The translations under genes were made by a program, and so were the position numbers. This document shows positions 22,007 to 32,855 of a stretch of DNA of 64,000 nt, in pieces. The notes beneath the pieces were generated by a model. The model was not told the DNA's origin, ran no database searches, and saw nothing but the letters and a program-made list of their open reading frames with translations. The stretch spans positions 63,728,111 to 63,792,110 of the forward strand of contig NC_089591.1 of the NCBI RefSeq assembly GCF_019320115.1, written 5' to 3'. The DNA comes from Miscanthus floridulus (Eukaryota > Streptophyta > Magnoliopsida > Poales > Poaceae). Position 1 is the stretch's first letter; every line of letters starts with the position of its first letter.

Positions 22007-22542
22007 CTGCTCACTGTCAGTTGGATCAGAAACCGCGTGCCTCCGGGGGGTGTGCGGTGGGAGGAGGCACAGCAAGAGGCACGCTGCAAGCGACCTGGGC
22101 CACCGCAGCTACTGGCCAGGGCTGATGGCCAAACGCGCTGGTGCGTTATCTTCTCTCCACTTTCAGCTTTGTTTTTTTTTCTTTACGTTGGTTCCATTTG
22201 GGTGATTTAAGATTTCTGTGCAGATTTCTTTAAGCTGACAATTTCATCTGTTGCAGTTGGCCAGTTGCCTCTTGCTGCTCACTGTCAGTTGGATCAGAAA
22301 CCGCGTGCCTCCGGGGGGTGTGCGGTGGGAGGAGGCACAGCAAGAGGCACGCTGCAAGCGACCTGGGCCACCGCAGCTACTGGCCAGGGCTGATGGCCAA
22401 ACGCGCTGGTGCGTTATCTTCTCTCCACTTTCAGCTTTGTTTTTTTTTCTTTACGTTGGTTCCATTTGGGTGATTTAAGATTTCTGTGCAGATTTCTTTA
22501 AGCTGACAATTTCATCTGTTGCAGTTGGCCAGTTGCCTCTTG
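22007..22542 (+). repeat. 268-bp tandem duplication
   Basis: The 268 bases at 22007-22274 recur at 22275-22542, starting CTGCTCACTGTCAGTTGGAT. Both copies translate identically over about 67 codons, and no mismatch was noticed. The unit contains a GC-rich exon-like part and a T-rich part ending in TTGCAG. Confidence 0.92.
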
Positions 22543-22550
22543 CAGACATA

Positions 22551-22585
22551 TATTTACGATCGTTTACGAGCAAGCGAACAGGCTG
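22551..22585 (+). repeat. MITE fragment, copy C
   Basis: TTTACGATCGTTTACGAGC then AAGCGAACAGGCTG matches only the right end of the AGCCTGTTCG family. Confidence 0.6.
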
Positions 22586-22906
22586 ATTATGTGTGACCAC
22601 AGGCTCCATTGCGGCCACTTTACTTTTAATTACTTAATGTGTTACGCACTTATGTACAAACAGGCTCCATGGAGGCATACTCAGGTGACTTCAATCTCTT
22701 TGTGATTTTCCAGGGAGCTAAATGTACAGATGATTCACAGTCTCTGTCTATCAGGCATAACCGCTAACAAGTACTGGCATGATCTTCAAAGAAGAGTTCA
22801 GTAACTTGATGATTGTGTAACCAGTACCTTTCAATATCATGCTTTGTTCTTGCAGCTCAAACCTCTTTCTTTTCTTCCAATTAAATGTATAGCTACAGCA
22901 TTATCA

Positions 22907-23084
22907 TTTTATATAGCTGCATTGTCAGGTTTGGTGTATGCCATCATGGGTATTCATTGATTCTCCAATTTGGGTGCTGTGACGATTCATATCAATTTTA
23001 TATAGCTGCACTGTCAAGTTTAGTGTACGCTATCATGACTATCCATCCATTCTCCAGTTTGGGTACTGCGAAGATTCATATCTG
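22907..23084 (+). repeat. Diverged 89-bp tandem duplication
   Basis: 22907-22995 and 22996-23084 both read TTTTATATAGCTGCAYTGTC ... GATTCATATC with about ten substitutions, so this duplication is older than the 268-bp one. Confidence 0.88.
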
Positions 23085-24286
23085 CAGCCAGCACCCAGCA
23101 CTTCAGTGCACTTGGGAATTCTTGTGTTTTCCTTTTCCAATTATCCATTCACAACCAGACTTGAGATGAAAAGATGCAAAAACTGATTCAGCTATTGTTA
23201 GGCTTTTTTGCCTCATAGTGCCTGTTTCAGTTGATATGCTTAGATTAGGTTCTTATATATTAATTTCGAATGCTTAATTTCAGTAACAACTGAAGGAATG
23301 ACGCAAGATGCTGATGAGATTTTGTATGAGGTTGAATAAAAGGAAGACCAGACGTCGTATAAAATTTGTTTCATACTTCAAGATCAACAAGGAGGAGATA
23401 AGGACTTTGATCATCAATTGAACCTACCTTTAAGCCTCCAGTGCATACCTCAGTTAATGTCATATTCATGAGCTTCCTATATATATGTATCTATTTATCT
23501 ATGTGCTATTGTTAATTAAGATTTTATTTTCTATTATTACGTATGCATTATATAGTGTAATTTTTATTCACAAATGTTGATGATACATTAAGATAGGTTA
23601 TGTGACTGAACACAATGGTTACTATCACCATTGTCCTTTTTCCTGTCTCCCAGATACTCTCAATACTGTCTGGTCCACAAATATTTCTTATTTTTTGCCT
23701 CATACCAACAGTTTGTGCTGACAATGATTTACCATTTAATAATGTCAATGTTGCTTTGCCATGGCCACGTCGGCTGCCAATGTGGGCATGTTCGTTTGCT
23801 TCGCTGAAGTTACAGTGATGGATCTCATGCTTAAATGCTCAAGATTATTTACTAGCTGCAGAAGAGCTTATGAATATTGAGGTCAATGAATGTTATATCA
23901 TCATGCTCCTCAATTATAATTTTATCGTTTTCCCTAATTTACAGTGACATATTTCTCACAGCACCTGATTAGTCAAGGGAATGCAGGTACGGTTGGCATT
24001 GTAAATTTTGGGTGACCCATCTTCCTCTCTGAGATCAAGTAATGAATTTTCTTATCCAAATTTCCAAAAATGATCATGAAGCCAGTCTGTGGCACTAATG
24101 ACATGCTTTCAGTATCTATGATCATGTACATTACAGTACGCCACATAGTTTTTTCACTTAAGATTACTAATGATGTCCATTTATGTCAATATATATATGC
24201 AGCCTACTTTGATTTGGCCTAATGATTTCGAAGGTCTTTTAACTTATAGAGGTGTCGTGCTTCATCCTTGGATAAAGGATATTCGT

Positions 24287-24422
24287 CCTGTTCTTTTCGG
24301 CTTGTTTGGCTGATAAGCCATGATTGAAAGTACTGTTGGCTGGTTTTGTGTGAGAGAAAAATACTGTTCGTTGTCTGATAAACCATGACTTATAAGTCAA
24401 ATACGATCAAGCGAACAGACTG
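24287..24422 (+). mobile_element. MITE of the CCTGTTCG family, copy D
   Basis: It has the central TGTGTGAGAGAAAAATACTG block and the right end AAGCGAACAGACTG, with a left end CCTGTTCTTTTCGGC. It lies inside the Helitron-like DNA. Confidence 0.7.
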
Positions 24423-24713
24423 ATTATTTGTATTAACAGAGAACTTACTATGACACCTTCTGTACTCTGAAAACAAAACAAGAAATAAGATAGTTATATA
24501 TTGGCCTACATTTTTCATGTTGTTTAGTTACAGGTGACTTCTGTATTGTTTTTCCATATGATAAGTATCTATTCTCAGATTCACTGTTATTCCTTTGGCC
24601 ATTTGTATGTGTTCTTTTATGACCATACGTATGTGTTACACGCCAACCTACTCTGTCCTCTTAAGAAGGATCTATGTATTGTAGGCGTGCCTACACAGCC
24701 AGATAAAATCCAT

Positions 24714-24742
24714 CCCGCGGCGAAGCGCGGGGGACCAGCTAG
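24714..24742 (+). terminator. Helitron 3' terminus: hairpin plus CTAG
   Basis: CCCGCG (24714-24719) pairs with CGCGGG (24726-24731) around a six-base loop GCGAAG. Seven bases later comes CTAG (24739-24742) followed by T, as expected for Helitron insertion between A and T. This is the rolling-circle transposition terminator, not a transcription terminator. Confidence 0.8.
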
Positions 24743-25834
24743 TTGAAAAAAAACACGATCCTTACGGTCTCGTTTTCCACGTCTTCACAACCAATAGTGA
24801 TCTCGCAGATTGTTATAGTTGTGTCTGTCAGCCAATACAAGTCCCTCTACAGTACCGTAGAGAAGACTCGTCTGTGTTGGGGCAACGAAACCGCCCCGTT
24901 GCTTGGAACCATCTTGATCTTTTTTTCAGTTGAGTTGATGACCAGAAGGGGTAGCCTGTTGTTTAGTGGGACAAGGAGTAAACAGTAGATGGCTGCCAGC
25001 ATTGAGGGCATGTACCGATGTTGTTGCCCTTAACTCACCAGGTCCTGCTTGGGCTAGACATATGGCATGGCCCCGTTCGCTGGTCTGAAACTTGGCTGAA
25101 ACTGGCTGAAAAACACTGTTCCGGCTGAATTGTTGTGAGAGAAAAATACTGTTCCGGTTGAAAAAAGAAGCCGAACAAGTCATTTTTAAGACAAGCGAAC
25201 GGGGTTCCTCCATTGGGCATGCCCTAAAAGATATATGAAAAATAACTTTCACCATATTCTCTTTCCAATCTCTTTTTCCTAAAATTGTTCTCAGTCAAGG
25301 AAAAAAAATAGCCCTCAACCCCCCCCCCCCCCCCCCCCCAAAGAAAGAAAAGAGCAACTCATGCACTTTCCCTCCCCATGCCTGTTTGGACAGCCTCACC
25401 GAAGGAGCCACACGTGTATGCGAGCACGATGTCACTGTCGCGTCAAACCAACATTGTCGCTCCGGGCCACCGCCCTCGCGCTGGGCCATCGCCGCTAGGT
25501 CGAGGCAAACGGGCGGGCTACCTCGCTAGGGCAGCCACGCCACCATGCTTGCGTATGCTCAAGGCAGAGTGAGCGAGGAGAGAGTGACAGCCTGACAGGA
25601 GACAGAAGAGATAGGATAAATATTTTCTTGAGTCCCTCACATGTGGGTTCCACACATAAAGGGATGAGATTCTTTAAATTTGCTACATCATAACTCCCTA
25701 AAACCTGAAAAATTGTTTTCTCAATCCAACTAGATACAGGGGATTGCACATAGCCATATAGAGAAAAAATGTGATAAAAAGACACTCCAGTAGATTTCTT
25801 TTCTTGTTCTCTTTACCTAATTCTTTTCCTTATC
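24743..25834. other. Intergenic DNA with one MITE and a poly-C run
   Basis: No gene is supported. It contains MITE copy E (25069-25205) and 21 consecutive C bases at 25319-25339. Open frames of up to 109 codons show no recognisable domain. Confidence 0.5.
25069..25205 (-). mobile_element. MITE of the GGCCCCGTTCGCT family, copy E
   Basis: The termini GGCCCCGTTCGCT and AGCGAACGGGGTTCC are inverted. The interior has GTGAGAGAAAAATACTGTTC. Length 137 bp. Confidence 0.8.
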
Positions 25835-26057
25835 CCTTGGAATCTATCCTCTCTCACTCAAAGAAAGGAAAATACTGTACTGTCTGGAATTACTGTTCAC
25901 ATGAACAGTAATCCCGTGAGTGGGCTGGCCAGCCGAACAGCCCCGGACCTTGGAATCTATCCTCTCACTCAAAGAAAGGAAAATACTGTACTGTCTGGAA
26001 TTACTGTTCACATGAACAGTATCCCATGAGTGGGCTGGCCAGCCGAACAGCCCCGGA
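25835..26057. repeat. 113-bp tandem duplication with internal palindrome
   Basis: 25835-25947 and 25948-26057 are near-identical. Each contains ACTGTTCACATGAACAGT, a perfect palindrome, and ends GCCGAACAGCCCCGGA. Confidence 0.88.
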
Positions 26058-26540
26058 GATTACTTCAATCCCCATTTATGTGTGGTTTACGAGGGGGCTG
26101 ACGTGGCTTGTGAGGAAATAGAGGGACAGGAGAGATAGAGAGAGGAGAGAAAACAAGAAAAATTTATGTCCACGGGTACATGGGTCTCACATGTCACTAG
26201 ATGGATCTTTTTTCAATCTAGTTCAGCACATTTGCCCTATTTTTTAATTTTGTTTTTCCTATCTCCTATATTAATATTTTAGAAAAAAAAAGATATTAAA
26301 TCTGGCAAAGGTATTCTACGAACAAAGTCGTATGTGTAATATGATAAATGTGCGTTGCTACTATTATGTTGGATAGTCCAAAAGTCACATGCAATTTATA
26401 GTTGTTAATCAACTGATGCAACATTATGGTTACTTATTTACATATGCGCGCATGATATGATAGTGCAGTAACATCTATACGAATCCATAATGTTTTGAAA
26501 CCGTTGACTGCCAACACTATTATAAGACCATTCATAATCA
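26058..26540. other. AT-rich DNA left of the segmental duplication
   Basis: No gene or clear element. The first base of the duplicated unit (TAACATTGCC) follows at 26541. Confidence 0.6.
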
Positions 26541-26816
26541 TAACATTGCCTTCAAGAATGCCAAATCAGACGGAATGCAACAAAGCATAGATGAAACAAC
26601 CATCTTCAATGTATGATTCTCTGGTGTTTCTGTGTTTCATAGGCATTTAATCCACGACTCATCTAAAGTTGAAAACCAAGCCAAGAGAGTTTTATCTACA
26701 TAAACTCTAATTCTTCTCTCTTCCTGAAACATTGTCATGTCATAAAAAATATTTATGTGAAAACTTATTAAATACAAATGAAACTCACAACATTCTCCCT
26801 GAGATTGGCTACTTGT

Positions 26817-27073
26817 ACTATCTCCATCCTAAAAAAACATATAATTCTAGGACCGGTCAAAGTTAAACTATCATAAGTTTAATTAAGTTTACATAAAATA
26901 TAATCAACATGTATGACTCTAAATAAATATACTATAAACATATATTTCTACTTATTTAATGGTATTTATTTGATATGATAAATATTAATATGTTTAAAAA
27001 AATTGGTTAAACTTTAAATCATTTAACTTAGTATTATTTTAGAATTATATTATTTTAGGACCGGGAGGGAGTA
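26817..27073. mobile_element. Stowaway-like MITE (copy 1)
   Basis: The ends CTATCTCCATCCTAAAA and TTTTAGGACCGGGAGGGAG are inverted and next to TA. The interior is AT-rich with the GGTCAAAGTTAAACT block common to these grass elements. Confidence 0.7.
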
Positions 27074-27080
27074 GCATTTA

Positions 27081-27432
27081 GGCCCTGTTTGGTTGGGCTT
27101 TTGGCTTTGGCTTTTGGCCCCAAAAGTCAAAAGCCCAACCAAAGGGGCTGCTTTTGGAGGGTGCTTTTTCAGAAGCAGCTGCTTTTCCGTAGTTCATTTT
27201 TGAAAGCTGGATTGACCCTGCTTTTGGCTTTTGGCTTTCTGCTTTTCGAAATTGGTGGATAAAAAGCTCTTCCATAGTTGTTTCAAGAGAGATAAAGATA
27301 AAAGGTATATTTTATACTTGTTTAACCAAACAGCTTTCAGCTTTTCTACAGCTCACAGCCCACAGCAGCTTTTCCACAGCTCACAGCCCACAGCAGCTTT
27401 TTCCCACAGCCACAGCTCAACCAAACAGGGCC
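27081..27432. mobile_element. PIF/Harbinger-like MITE with TTA target duplication (copy 1)
   Basis: The termini GGCCCTGTTTGGTTG and CAACCAAACAGGGCC are perfect inverted repeats flanked by TTA (27078-27080 and 27433-27435). The interior repeats GCTTTTGGCTTT and CCACAGCAGCTTTT motifs. Confidence 0.82.
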
Positions 27433-27791
27433 TTAGTGTAGAGTGTCGCATCCAGTCCAACGTCCTCATCAAGATAAGAAGTCACGGTGTAACACACCCG
27501 TGCAGGTGATGACTGATGCGTCCCGTGCAGCCATGTTCGCGAATCGCGGAAGCTTTGCTTTTTCTGTGCTTTGTACTGTAGTAGGAGTAGTATAGTCCGT
27601 GACCGTGAGTCTCTCCGTATCTCTTAGTAAATCTATCTATTAAAGATTAATACAGCTGTAGAAGTACGGGACGCAACTTACTGTTACCCTGTCCACGCCC
27701 GTACGGACGGCCTCCCTGCCCTTGATGGCATCCGCGTCCCCCCTCCCCTGGGCAATCGAGGGCCCACAGGGCAGAGAGCTCGGCCTCCACC

Positions 27792-27927
27792 AGCCTGTTC
27801 GGTTAGCTGTTCGTATCGTTGCTGATTCGTGAAGAAGTACTACTGACTGATTTGTGTGAGAGAAAAATATTGTTCCGGCTGAAAATTTACAATCCTTTAC
27901 GATAAGCCTCAGTCAAACGAAGAGGCT
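27792..27927 (+). mobile_element. MITE of the AGCCTGTTCGG family, copy F
   Basis: It begins AGCCTGTTCGGTTAG, has TGTGTGAGAGAAAAATATTG, and ends AGTCAAACGAAGAGGCT. It directly abuts the inverted GT8 exon fragment. Confidence 0.7.
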
Positions 27928-28098
27928 TGGTCCATACTTGCTGCTACACCATACCCTTCATCATCATCCCAAGGACCGTGCATCCACTGCTTGGCTGGCC
28001 TCTCTACTTGCTCGGTTCTTTCTCTCTTTCTTCCACTGTGGTCAATGTTTTCCTCCTCCACCCGATGACCGTCCTCACAACATGGTTTGAAGGTTCAC
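27924..28098 (+). pseudogene. Inverted fragment of the GT8 gene's last exon (copy 1)
   Basis: Read on the plus strand it gives TIPFIIIPRTVHPLLGWPLY, FSLSSTVVNVFLLHPMTVLT and TTWF, closely matching exon 5 of the minus-strand GT8 gene (29030-29205) with about ten base differences. It begins at the edge of a MITE and stops abruptly at TTTGAAGG. It has no start, splice sites or further exons of its own. It forms a roughly 170-bp inverted repeat with the true exon about 0.9 kb away. Confidence 0.88.
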
Positions 28099-28788
28099 AC
28101 ATGCAGCGAGTCAGGTACACGTCAATTGAACTCCAACGTTCCGTCACAGTAATAAGACGGATCCGGTGCAGTGACAATAGCCACTGCACATTAAAAAGCT
28201 GTCCCCGGTCGTGAAGATCAGCACTGTTCACGAAAGCCATCTACCACACCTCTTATCACTGTAGCATCGTATCCGGACCGTTGTCTGCGAAATCGGACAG
28301 CCACGAATGCGTGCGGTCTTAACTTGCAGTGGCAATAACCACTGCATTTTATCTCCGTCACTGTAATAAAAAGAAAAACCGTTCAGGGGAAGCCAAGGCT
28401 ATATTATCCAACACAATTATACCACGGTAAAACACAAAGTACTGTTTCAACAGTACACCATCTGAACTTTCAACCCTTTTATTCATTGGTGATGGAACTG
28501 ATCATATCAATTACAAGCAAAGCCAAAAATGCCTTGGCTTTTCAGAGGAACTAATAAATCAAAATTAACTAAAAACTGAGCCCGATCCGTTCCTCTTCAG
28601 TTCCGCACCAATTCTACCCCTCCTTTCCCCTGTATATGTCACCTACACGTCTAGAGGTTTCCAGATGGTTCCAGAAGGTACAGCAACTCTTGCTCCCAGG
28701 CTGCAGATTTACTTGTACAATTGAATTGGCCATCAGAATTTGTCAACGTGAATGGAGATTAGCTGTTCAAACTGAGCAACAGAAGTGA
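28099..28788. other. Intergenic DNA and probable 3' untranslated region of the GT8 gene
   Basis: No coding support. The part right of about 28400 is the likely 3' untranslated region of the minus-strand GT8 gene. Short alternating GCAGTGGCAATAACCACTGC-like palindromes occur near 28170-28190 and 28327-28347. Confidence 0.45.
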
Positions 28789-31700
28789 TCAATCAATCAT
28801 ATGTATCTGCCGTGCCCACCTCAGTACTAGCTTTGTGAACTCGGCGTTCTGGTTAGGTTCTCCGAGCCTGAATGCATCCCTCTCGATCAGGACATGCAAG
28901 GAGCTCATTGTCTTGACCAAAGATGCCCAGATCAAGGGTGCGCAGCAGAACGCATAGGCAAACACTGCCAATGCCCTGACAACACCATTTAGATACCAAG
29001 GGAAGGCCATCACCAATAGCACGCCGATGAATCCAAACCATGTTGTGAGGACGGTCATCGGGTGGAGGAGGAAAACGTTGATCACAATGGAAGAAAGAGA
29101 GAGAGAACCAAGCAAGTAGAGAGGCCAGCCAAGCAGTGGATGGACGGTCCTTGGGATGATGAAGAAGGGTATGGTGTAGGCAGCAAGTATGGACCAAGCT
29201 GCCACTACTCTCAGAAGGGAGAGCAAGAACATAGTGTTTTTCTCCATTCTTCGGTTGTAGCACATCTTGGACAAGCTAGGCCGCGCCAGTCGGGTCACTG
29301 CTATGACTCCAATGTACAGTACAGCCTGAATTAATACTACTGGTATCTCCGATGAATACCTGTTTTGCATAACATTAACATATTATAATGAAACATAGGT
29401 TCTGCATTTCAGAAACTAAAAATCAGCATCCTTAACCAGCATGACCTCCCCCTAACCCCCAACTTAGGAGTAATATTATACCCTTAATTATAAGAATCCC
29501 CTACTTTCTGGAACTTTATATTACCAACGATAAAAAAGAAACATGACAACTTCTTGCCTTATGTAACTTTATCCTAAAGACAAAAAGGCATGGTAATGTT
29601 TTTTCCCCCTATGCATCTTTATTCTAAAGAAGATAGAATGCATTTCTTCGTGACATGTTACCAACCACGTCAGGATATAATAATGTGGACATCCTTATCT
29701 GGTTCTGTAGGAAGTCACTAAGGTTAGAATTTGAGCATGCAATAGAAATAAGCATCACAAAAAGGAAAGTAAAATAGACCACTCACCCTAGGTTTTCACG
29801 ACGTTGTTCATGCCAAGAGAGCCCCAAAGGTAAAACTGGCCAAGACCACCAGTACCATGGCTTAAACCATGGAGCACTCGGAAATGTAATCACACTGTTC
29901 GGTCCACATGGAATACTCCAGCGAAGCTTCAGATCTGAAAGTCTAGTCTGTTAGTCTGTACCAACAGAATGTTTGAGAATGTGGAATAATCATACTGGTA
30001 CAAGCACTCACAATAGTAAGACGCGTCCATCTGGTAGCCTAGAGGGAGGCGATAAGTACCCTGAAGTTTTGTACCATTAGCTGGTGGATGGAACATTGGC
30101 TGATCAAGCAAGTCTGGGAAATAACTAGCAAGGAAGCCTTGGTCTGCACCATCTGGGTTTTCACGTCCAACCGCTAGCTCATGTAGCATGTTCTTAAAAA
30201 CGTCCATTGAGGGCTGGAAACAAAATAAAGTTAGAAACAAAAAAAATACACCAAACTCCTGGGAAGGCTAATAGATTTCAGGTAAAAAAATGCAATGAGT
30301 TCCAGGAAGTAGTGAACAAGATCAAATTTTCATTACTAAACAAGGAATAACAAAGAATCAATTATCAAAAGGCAGTTAGGTTTCCACTATGCTGAAGTAA
30401 TGGACATCAAAGAATGTCGCTAGCTGCAATATAGGTTTGTTTATAACCATTTCAAAGACAGAAATAACATATTTTCTGATCTGCAAGAGTTAATTTTTTT
30501 GCAGAAAATGGAATGCATGCAAAGTAAGTAGCTCTACCTGAAGCACAAAGAGACCTGTATGGAAGATGCAGGGATTGATGAAGACAGCACAGAACTGACC
30601 ACACTGAAATAACTCATCAGTATTTTGGAGGAAAATGTTGTCAGAGTCAAGCATAACAACTCGCTCATACGAAACCAAGCTCCATGCATACAGCTTGTTT
30701 AAAGTCAACTTGAATCGCATGTTGAAATTTTCTTGTTTCTCATAAGGATTTTTCAAATTCTCCACAGAGACCACCTTTACACCATCATCTTTCCTAAAGA
30801 AAGAGTTTCAATGCATATATATTACTAACAGAGGCAAAAACTGTAAGAAAGAACATGTTACTGAAGTAAACAAGTCCAATTTTGCAGGAAAAGAAAAACA
30901 TTTCATCCCAAATATATATTGTCCGCTGTAAGTGTATGTTCAATGCTTAAAATAGGAGCATAAATTGTAAAACACCCAGCAAAAAACATCACATCAGAAA
31001 AGAAAAAGGGATGCTCCATGCATGGTTTCAAAGAACAGTGTCACAGGACAAATTGGCATGATGGCATCAACGTTCATATTTGCTACTTCACACAGACAAA
31101 TATTGATATCTTTTACCTAATCTTGTGTTTCACTCTATACAACCACTATTGTCCATTCATGATTAGCAGCACTTTTTTAGAGCCAACAATAAAATAGAGT
31201 ACTGCTATAGTGCTATTTCTTGATGCCCACACCAAGGGTATAATAAGCTCAACTTGTGCTCATGTTTTGTAATACAGAAAAGCAGTAAAGTTTTATCAAT
31301 TTATTATGTGCAAAGTGCAATTAAGTTTCTGTTCTTTAAAGTTCACAATTAAAAAATTTCTCAATATAGCAAACAATTGAAGGTTTAATATTCTAACAAA
31401 CAAAGAGAAACGTTGGAACACTAGGATACCCCCCAAAAAAGACAAATTCCAAAAAAAAAACAGCATCCACTCAAGGTATAAGTTGTTGAAAATAGCTGAC
31501 AGAGTCATAAGTCATAGCACAGACAGATATTTAGCAAGAAAAAACAATGAAAAACAAACTCCAGTCGACATCCACATGTGGCTGTTTGGACAACACGACA
31601 TATTTTACATACTAGTCCAACTGATATATTGTTATAGTCACACAGTCCCCATCAGCTAAACTACTTACTAGAACGTGAGGCAGTGGAAATAAGCAGGTCA

Positions 31701-32855
31701 AATATCACAACTGTTCAGTAAACATCGTAGATAGGCCAAGTCAGTAGCCCATTGCAGACATCATTTTATATAACATCGCAGTTGCAATCGATGAAATTCA
31801 AAGGCCAGGACTGGAAATTCGCAGCTCAAATCTCGTAGCTTATCAATAAATATCTCACATGCACGTACTCACCTCAACAAACTTCATGGCCTTACTACTG
31901 AAGTCAACATGAAAGGGACCTCAGCACTAAGAGACCGTTGAAATTGTGAGGCCATTTTGCAAAGATGCAGCCAGAGCACGAACACAGTCATCTCGCACTT
32001 TGACACAAAGTACATGTCAGAACAGTAACAAGTATCGGCTAGTTAGAGAAGTTCAGATAGTACGGTAGAGAAGTGCAGCACGGTTTGATCCATGAAAAGA
32101 GAGGAATCACTTTAAATACGGCTGGAACACCTGATGGTCCTTATGTTGAAGGAAATGTGACGAATACAATGAAACTCGAACTGAACAAGGAAGGAGACAA
32201 TTTATAATCATACACCGGAACATCAACCTATCAAAATAATCATTAATTTGCGTCCAAGGTGTTGAGCCAGACAACCAAAAGGACCAAAGTTCGGCGCAGG
32301 CGTGAACTTGACCCAACCGAACATGAAAATAACCACGAATTTTGCTTCAATGAACTAAGCAGGCATCAAGTAAAACCCCGAGCACTTCAAAACGCATCCC
32401 AAACTGATCGTAACGCAGCAAAGTACGCATCAAACAACGGCAGGGGCGTCCGTTACCGAACGCCCAGCGATCCAATTAAGCGCCACCCGGGGCGGGAGCC
32501 GAGTGGCGCGCTCGCGCAAAGAGCCAAAGAGCAAGACGGGAGGAGGTGGGAGAGCTTACAGCGCCTGGACCCAGAGCGGCGGGACGTCGAGGGACGCAAT
32601 CACGACGCGGTCGGCGTCGGCGCTGAGCCGGCGCAGGGACCGCATCATGACGCGCGTGGCGACGTAGAACTCGTAGTCCCGTGGCGTGCCCATGTACATC
32701 ATGGACGCGTACGCGTGCCGCCTCGGCGCCGCCGCGACGGCCGCGACCTCACCCTCCGCCGCCGCCGCCGCCGCCGACACCGCCGCCACGAGCCACCACA
32801 GCCCCGCGGACCACCCCATCCCCACCAGGGAAGGCAGGGACGGAACGAACCCCAC
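28789..32855 (-). CDS. PGSIP8: GT8 glycosyltransferase, PGSIP7/8 (glycogenin-like) type, copy 1
   Basis: Five exons with GT-AG introns join in frame: 32855-32560, 30793-30538, 30213-30012, 29934-29787, 29359-28789. The product is 490 residues, the expected family size. Residues 1-35 are a hydrophobic N-terminus (signal or anchor). The GT8 domain follows from HAYASMMYMGTPRDYEFYV, with the metal-binding DxD as LDSDN (148-150), NPCIFHTGLFVL (172-183) and DGADQGFL (205-212). Exon 5 holds several membrane spans (about 305-460, e.g. IPFFIIPRTVHPLLGWPLYL). Family members are Golgi/endomembrane sugar transferases grouped with the plant glycogenin-like proteins; the acceptor is not known from sequence. 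The C-terminal 12 residues after FTKL differ from copy 2, where the frame ends FTKLY; one of the two has a one-base indel. Confidence 0.9.

Larger units (their letters stand above)
21672..24742 (+). mobile_element. Helitron-like DNA ending at CTAG (left limit uncertain)
   Basis: The right end is a Helitron terminus (see 24714-24742). The body holds exon/intron-like sequence (pyrimidine tracts followed by GCAG at about 22254, 22524, 22850), two tandem duplications and a MITE. No Rep/helicase frame was seen, so it would be non-autonomous. The 5' TC terminus was not located; the Pack-MULE to the left may be inserted in the same element, because the DNA on both sides of it reads continuously apart from the 9-bp duplication. 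Confidence 0.55.

Noticed and set aside
25319..25339. Run of 21 C bases as a functional structure
   Set aside because: A simple homopolymer near a MITE; length is likely unreliable in sequencing.
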